In this document: positions 61,655-64,000 of the stretch, in pieces | How positions within the stretch are numbered: position 1 is the stretch's first letter | How the letters are laid out: the number at the start of each line of letters is the position of its first letter | Assembly: GCF_024380015.1 (NCBI RefSeq) | Contig: NZ_CP101509.1 | Span: forward strand, 310,001 to 374,000 | DNA length: 64,000 bases | From: Photobacterium atrarenae | GTDB lineage: Bacteria > Pseudomonadota > Gammaproteobacteria > Enterobacterales > Vibrionaceae | Direction: 5' to 3' | Translations under genes and position numbers: made by a program | Notes under the pieces: generated by a model | What the model saw: only the letters and a program-made list of their open reading frames with translations | The model's database searches: none | Told to the model about the DNA's origin: nothing

Positions 61655-61869
61655 GTCGATTACTCAAAATTATTGCAGGTGGATTACTTGGCGCAGTAGT
61701 TGTCATTCTTGCTGTGTACTTAATTGGTCACCTGTTTGGACCGCTATACAACTCAGAAGATGAGTCTGCTCGTAACTTTAAGATTTTCCTTGTACTTCTG
61801 GCTGGTGGAACAGGAGGGGGAGCGTTGTTAGTTCATAGGTGTACATCAAAGCACAACAAGCGACTATAA
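61651..61869 (+). CDS. Small two-helix membrane protein, possible partner of Tae4-like effector
   Basis: A 72-residue protein with two hydrophobic helices (LLKIIAGGLLGAVVVILAVYLIG and IFLVLLAGGTGGGALLV) joined by the loop LFGPLYNSEDESARNFK. The GTG start at 61651 overlaps the effector stop (GTGA) and follows CTGGAGGTGTTTAAA; a second GTG at 61642 is less well placed. Its coupling to the effector suggests a cognate immunity or accessory function, although the known Tae4 immunity family (Tai4) is a soluble periplasmic protein. Confidence 0.6.
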   Translation: MSRLLKIIAGGLLGAVVVILAVYLIGHLFGPLYNSEDESARNFKIFLVLLAGGTGGGALLVHRCTSKHNKRL

Positions 61870-61944
61870 CGTCAATAGCTAAATTTTAGCTTTATTTTCA
61901 TTCCACTAAATAGCCCCAAAACACCAGCCTAAACAACAGCGACC

Positions 61945-61970
61945 AAAAAAGGCATCCCGAAGGATGCCTT
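61945..61970 (-). terminator. Terminator of the cyo operon
   Basis: On the minus strand AAGGCATCC-TTCG-GGATGCCTT followed by TTTT, about 50 bases after the cyoE stop at 62018. Confidence 0.85.
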
Positions 61971-62017
61971 GAATTCAGCCAAGTAAAGTCAGATATGGGG
62001 TCAGATCGTCAGCGGGG

Positions 62018-62884
62018 TCAGATCGTCAGCGGGATCAGCTCGACGCCCAACACCGTGCTAATTCCCATCACCACCAGCAGCGAGGTTTTGAACACCGCTT
62101 TGGACCACTCGACATAGTTGTCGTCAGTCACTTTGCGGAAGGTCACCCGGGTCCACATCAGGCAGACTGCCGAGGCCACCGCCAGGTATTCATAACCGCC
62201 GCCACCCAGCAGGAACAGCCCCAGCGCAACCGCACTGAAGGCCACCACGTAGGCTTGCATGTGCTTGCGTGCTTTCTCAATGCCTTCGACCACCGGCAAC
62301 ACCGGAATACCCGCGTCGCGGTAATCCTGCATGCGGAACATGGCGATGGCATAAGAGTGCGGCATCTGCCACAGGCAGAACAGCGCAAACAGCAGCACGG
62401 CATCCAGGCTGATGTAGTTGGTCACCGCCAGGTAACCGACCAGCGGCGGAACCGCGCCGGAAACGCTGCCGACCAAGGTGCCGTAAACCGAGGTGCGCTT
62501 GTACCACATGGTGTAGAAGAACACGTAAAACACGTAGCCCAGCAACACCACCACTGCTGAAAGCGGGTTGGCGATGCGATAAAGCACCGCGGTTCCCACC
62601 AGCAGCAGCACAACTGCATAAATGAACACATGATCGATATTCAAGCCATCCTGGACCAGGATCCGATTCCGGGTCCGGTCCATTTTGCTGTCGATATCGC
62701 GATCAAAAATGTTGTTCACCACGCAACCGGAGGCAATCACACAGGCCACACCCAGCAGGGTGAACGCCAGCAGACCAACATCCGCCGCTTCTGTTTTGGC
62801 AGCGAGGAAGAACCCCGCCGCCACAGAAATCAGGTTGCCGATGATGATGCCCGGCTTGGTAATGGAAATGTAGCTCTTAATCAT
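62018..62884 (-). CDS. cyoE: Protoheme IX farnesyltransferase CyoE
   Basis: A 288-residue inner-membrane enzyme making heme O from heme b. UbiA-superfamily motifs are SGCVVNNIFDRDIDSKMDRT and a second Asp-rich region MFRMQDYRDAGIPVLP, with nine membrane helices (GNLISVAAGFFLA, VVVLLGYVFYVFFYTM). It is the last gene of the cyo operon, 6 bases after cyoD. Confidence 0.95.
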   Translation of the reverse strand: MIKSYISITKPGIIIGNLISVAAGFFLAAKTEAADVGLLAFTLLGVACVIASGCVVNNIFDRDIDSKMDRTRNRILVQDGLNIDHVFIYAVVLLLVGTAVLYRIANPLSAVVVLLGYVFYVFFYTMWYKRTSVYGTLVGSVSGAVPPLVGYLAVTNYISLDAVLLFALFCLWQMPHSYAIAMFRMQDYRDAGIPVLPVVEGIEKARKHMQAYVVAFSAVALGLFLLGGGGYEYLAVASAVCLMWTRVTFRKVTDDNYVEWSKAVFKTSLLVVMGISTVLGVELIPLTI

Positions 62885-62890
62885 GACGCC

Positions 62891-63205
62891 CTACATCATC
62901 ATATTGACGTTGAGGTTCCACATAATCCAGATGGAACCTGCAATCACGATAAACACCACCAGCGCGGTAAACACCAGGGAGATCATGTTCCACTGGCCGT
63001 CTTCGGTGCGGATCTCCATGTGCAGGAAGTACACCAGGTGCACCAGCAACTGCACAATGGCACAACCGAACATCAGCACGTAAGTGATGGTATCCGGCAG
63101 GCTCTGCGTCGCCACGAAGTAGAACGGGATAATGGTCAGGATCAGCGAGGCGATAAAGCCTTTGACGTAGTCCTGCACCCCAGAATCAGCGTGTTGTTGG
63201 CTCAT
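62891..63205 (-). CDS. cyoD: Cytochrome o ubiquinol oxidase subunit IV CyoD
   Basis: A 104-residue membrane protein with three helices ([58 protein letters not shown]). The start at 63205 ([15 protein letters not shown]) overlaps the cyoC stop by 4 bases; longer frames from 63343 lie inside cyoC and give unrelated sequence. It assists assembly of the cytochrome bo3 complex. Confidence 0.95.
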   Translation of the reverse strand: MSQQHADSGVQDYVKGFIASLILTIIPFYFVATQSLPDTITYVLMFGCAIVQLLVHLVYFLHMEIRTEDGQWNMISLVFTALVVFIVIAGSIWIMWNLNVNMMM

Positions 63206-63807
63206 GACATGACCCCCAGCAGATAAACGATGGTGAAAACACAGATCCAGACGATATCCAGGAAGTGCCAGAACAGGCTCAGACAATGGAAACGGGTTTC
63301 CATCATCTCGTTCAGGCCCTTGGTATTGAGCTGCCAGTAGCACACCGCCAGCCAGATCAGACCGAAGGTCACGTGCAGGCCGTGGGTCCCGACCAGCGCG
63401 AAGAAGGCCGACAGGAACGCGCTGCGATCCGGGCCGTACCCTTCTTCAATCAGGTGATGGAACTCATACACTTCCATGATGATAAAGCCCAGGCCCAGTA
63501 GGAAGGTGATCCCCATCCAGCGTTTCAGACCGGCAATATCCTTGCGCTTCATGGCAATGATGCCGAAGCCGAACGTGATACTACTGAACAGCAGCATCAT
63601 GGTTTCCGTGAAGACGAACGGCAGCTCGAAAATGTCTTTCCCGCTTGGGCCACCGGCCGTGCCGTTAACCAGGACTGCATAGGTTGCAAACAGGCTTGCA
63701 AACAGGATGCAGTCACTCATCAGGTAAATCCAGAAGCCAAACAGCTTGTTGCCTGCCGTGTCGTGGTGATCATGACCATGATCATGCGCAATCGCATTAG
63801 TTTGCAT
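63202..63807 (-). CDS. cyoC: Cytochrome o ubiquinol oxidase subunit III CyoC
   Basis: A 201-residue membrane subunit with five helices and the subunit-III motifs [27 protein letters not shown]-like [37 protein letters not shown] and [20 protein letters not shown]. The His-rich N-terminal stretch [10 protein letters not shown] is typical. It starts inside the end of cyoB. Confidence 0.95.
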   Translation of the reverse strand: MQTNAIAHDHGHDHHDTAGNKLFGFWIYLMSDCILFASLFATYAVLVNGTAGGPSGKDIFELPFVFTETMMLLFSSITFGFGIIAMKRKDIAGLKRWMGITFLLGLGFIIMEVYEFHHLIEEGYGPDRSAFLSAFFALVGTHGLHVTFGLIWLAVCYWQLNTKGLNEMMETRFHCLSLFWHFLDIVWICVFTIVYLLGVMS

Positions 63808-64000
63808 AGGTCACCTCCAGATCATCATCGTTATCTTCATTGCCGGACGTCACTTGCCCTTTCGCTTGTTTCAGCTTGGCTTGACGTTCCGCTTCAATCG
63901 CTTTGATTTCTTCAACGGTCACGTAGTAGTCCACGTCTTCGTTGAAGCTGTGGCGGATACAGGTCACGATCATGCCGACAAAGCCGATCGCGGCCAGCCA
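63797..64000 (-). CDS. cyoB: Cytochrome o ubiquinol oxidase subunit I CyoB (C-terminal end, partial)
   Basis: The frame is open from the window edge to TAA at 63797. It encodes the final helix ([19 protein letters not shown]) and the cytoplasmic tail [14 protein letters not shown] followed by an acidic end ([15 protein letters not shown]). CyoB is the catalytic subunit with heme b, heme o3 and CuB. It overlaps cyoC by 11 bases. The rest of the gene and cyoA lie beyond the window. Confidence 0.93.
   Translation of the reverse strand, partial: WLAAIGFVGMIVTCIRHSFNEDVDYYVTVEEIKAIEAERQAKLKQAKGQVTSGNEDNDDDLEVTYAN

Noticed and set aside
1..64000. CRISPR arrays, tRNA or rRNA genes, prophage structural genes
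   Set aside because: No regularly spaced repeats, no cloverleaf-type sequences and no phage morphogenesis proteins were seen.

Overview
The window reads as a chromosomal segment of a marine gammaproteobacterium of the Vibrionaceae, most like Photobacterium or a close relative. This is inferred from gene content, moderate GC coding sequence with AT-rich spacers, and a Vibrionaceae-type miniature element ending in ACCAATC/GATTGGT. No rRNA, tRNA, CRISPR array or replication origin was seen. Genes point in both directions in short operons, many built as a divergent regulator beside a transporter or pathway, which is typical of accessory metabolism.

Layout. 1-7.3 kb: end of an Ig-like-domain lipoprotein, a LytTR two-component pair, a thioesterase and a membrane coiled-coil protein. 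7.5-11.5 kb: proVWX glycine betaine uptake with a MarR regulator. 11.5-14.4 kb: hydroxyphenylpyruvate dioxygenase, a CHAD protein and a glutathione peroxidase. 14.6-22.8 kb: a yhf-type operon (yhfZ-yhfY-php-yhfU-yhfT-yhfX-yhfW), without yhfS and followed by a lone PTS EIIC gene. One 14-bp palindrome lies before both yhfZ and the EIIC gene. 22.9-25.1 kb: an unknown protein, a SYLF lipid-binding protein and mogA. 25.3-29.6 kb: a five-gene aryl-polyene-like set (ketoreductase, two hotdog dehydratases, ketosynthase, AMP ligase) with no carrier protein. 30-34.8 kb: a 22-codon ORF, a chemoreceptor-like remnant, a LuxR-type regulator and a 916-residue lipoprotein. 34.9-38.7 kb: AraC regulator with a YqhD-like dehydrogenase, then Lrp regulator with an EamA exporter. 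38.8-46.4 kb: an outer-membrane protein and a D-glutamate-type catabolic locus (LysR, four-gene amino acid ABC transporter, dgcN, dgcA). 46.7-49.5 kb: a small protein whose stop codon abuts a miniature element, thioredoxin 2 with a WCNPC active site, a lipoprotein and a Sel1-repeat protein. 49.6-55.8 kb: an ABC importer of the 2-aminoethylphosphonate type encoded with two phosphatases and a GntR regulator. 56-61.9 kb: an island with a broken Tae4-like amidase effector and its lipoprotein partner, an intradiol dioxygenase, a 694-residue secreted protein with a 49-residue lipoprotein, an IS110 remnant, and an intact Tae4-like effector with a small membrane protein. 62-64 kb: cyoE, cyoD, cyoC and the end of cyoB.

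How the genes work together. Much of the window is about taking up and using small organic molecules: betaine, D-glutamate-type amino acids, phosphoesters or phosphonates, and the unknown yhf substrate. Smaller parts handle redox and respiration (cytochrome bo3, thioredoxin, peroxidase, YqhD) and competition between bacteria (Tae4-type modules).

The strongest candidates for an undescribed system are the yhf operon tied to an orphan PTS permease by a shared operator, the minimal aryl-polyene-like cluster without a carrier protein, and the Tae4-like module whose partner is a two-helix membrane protein rather than a Tai4-type protein.
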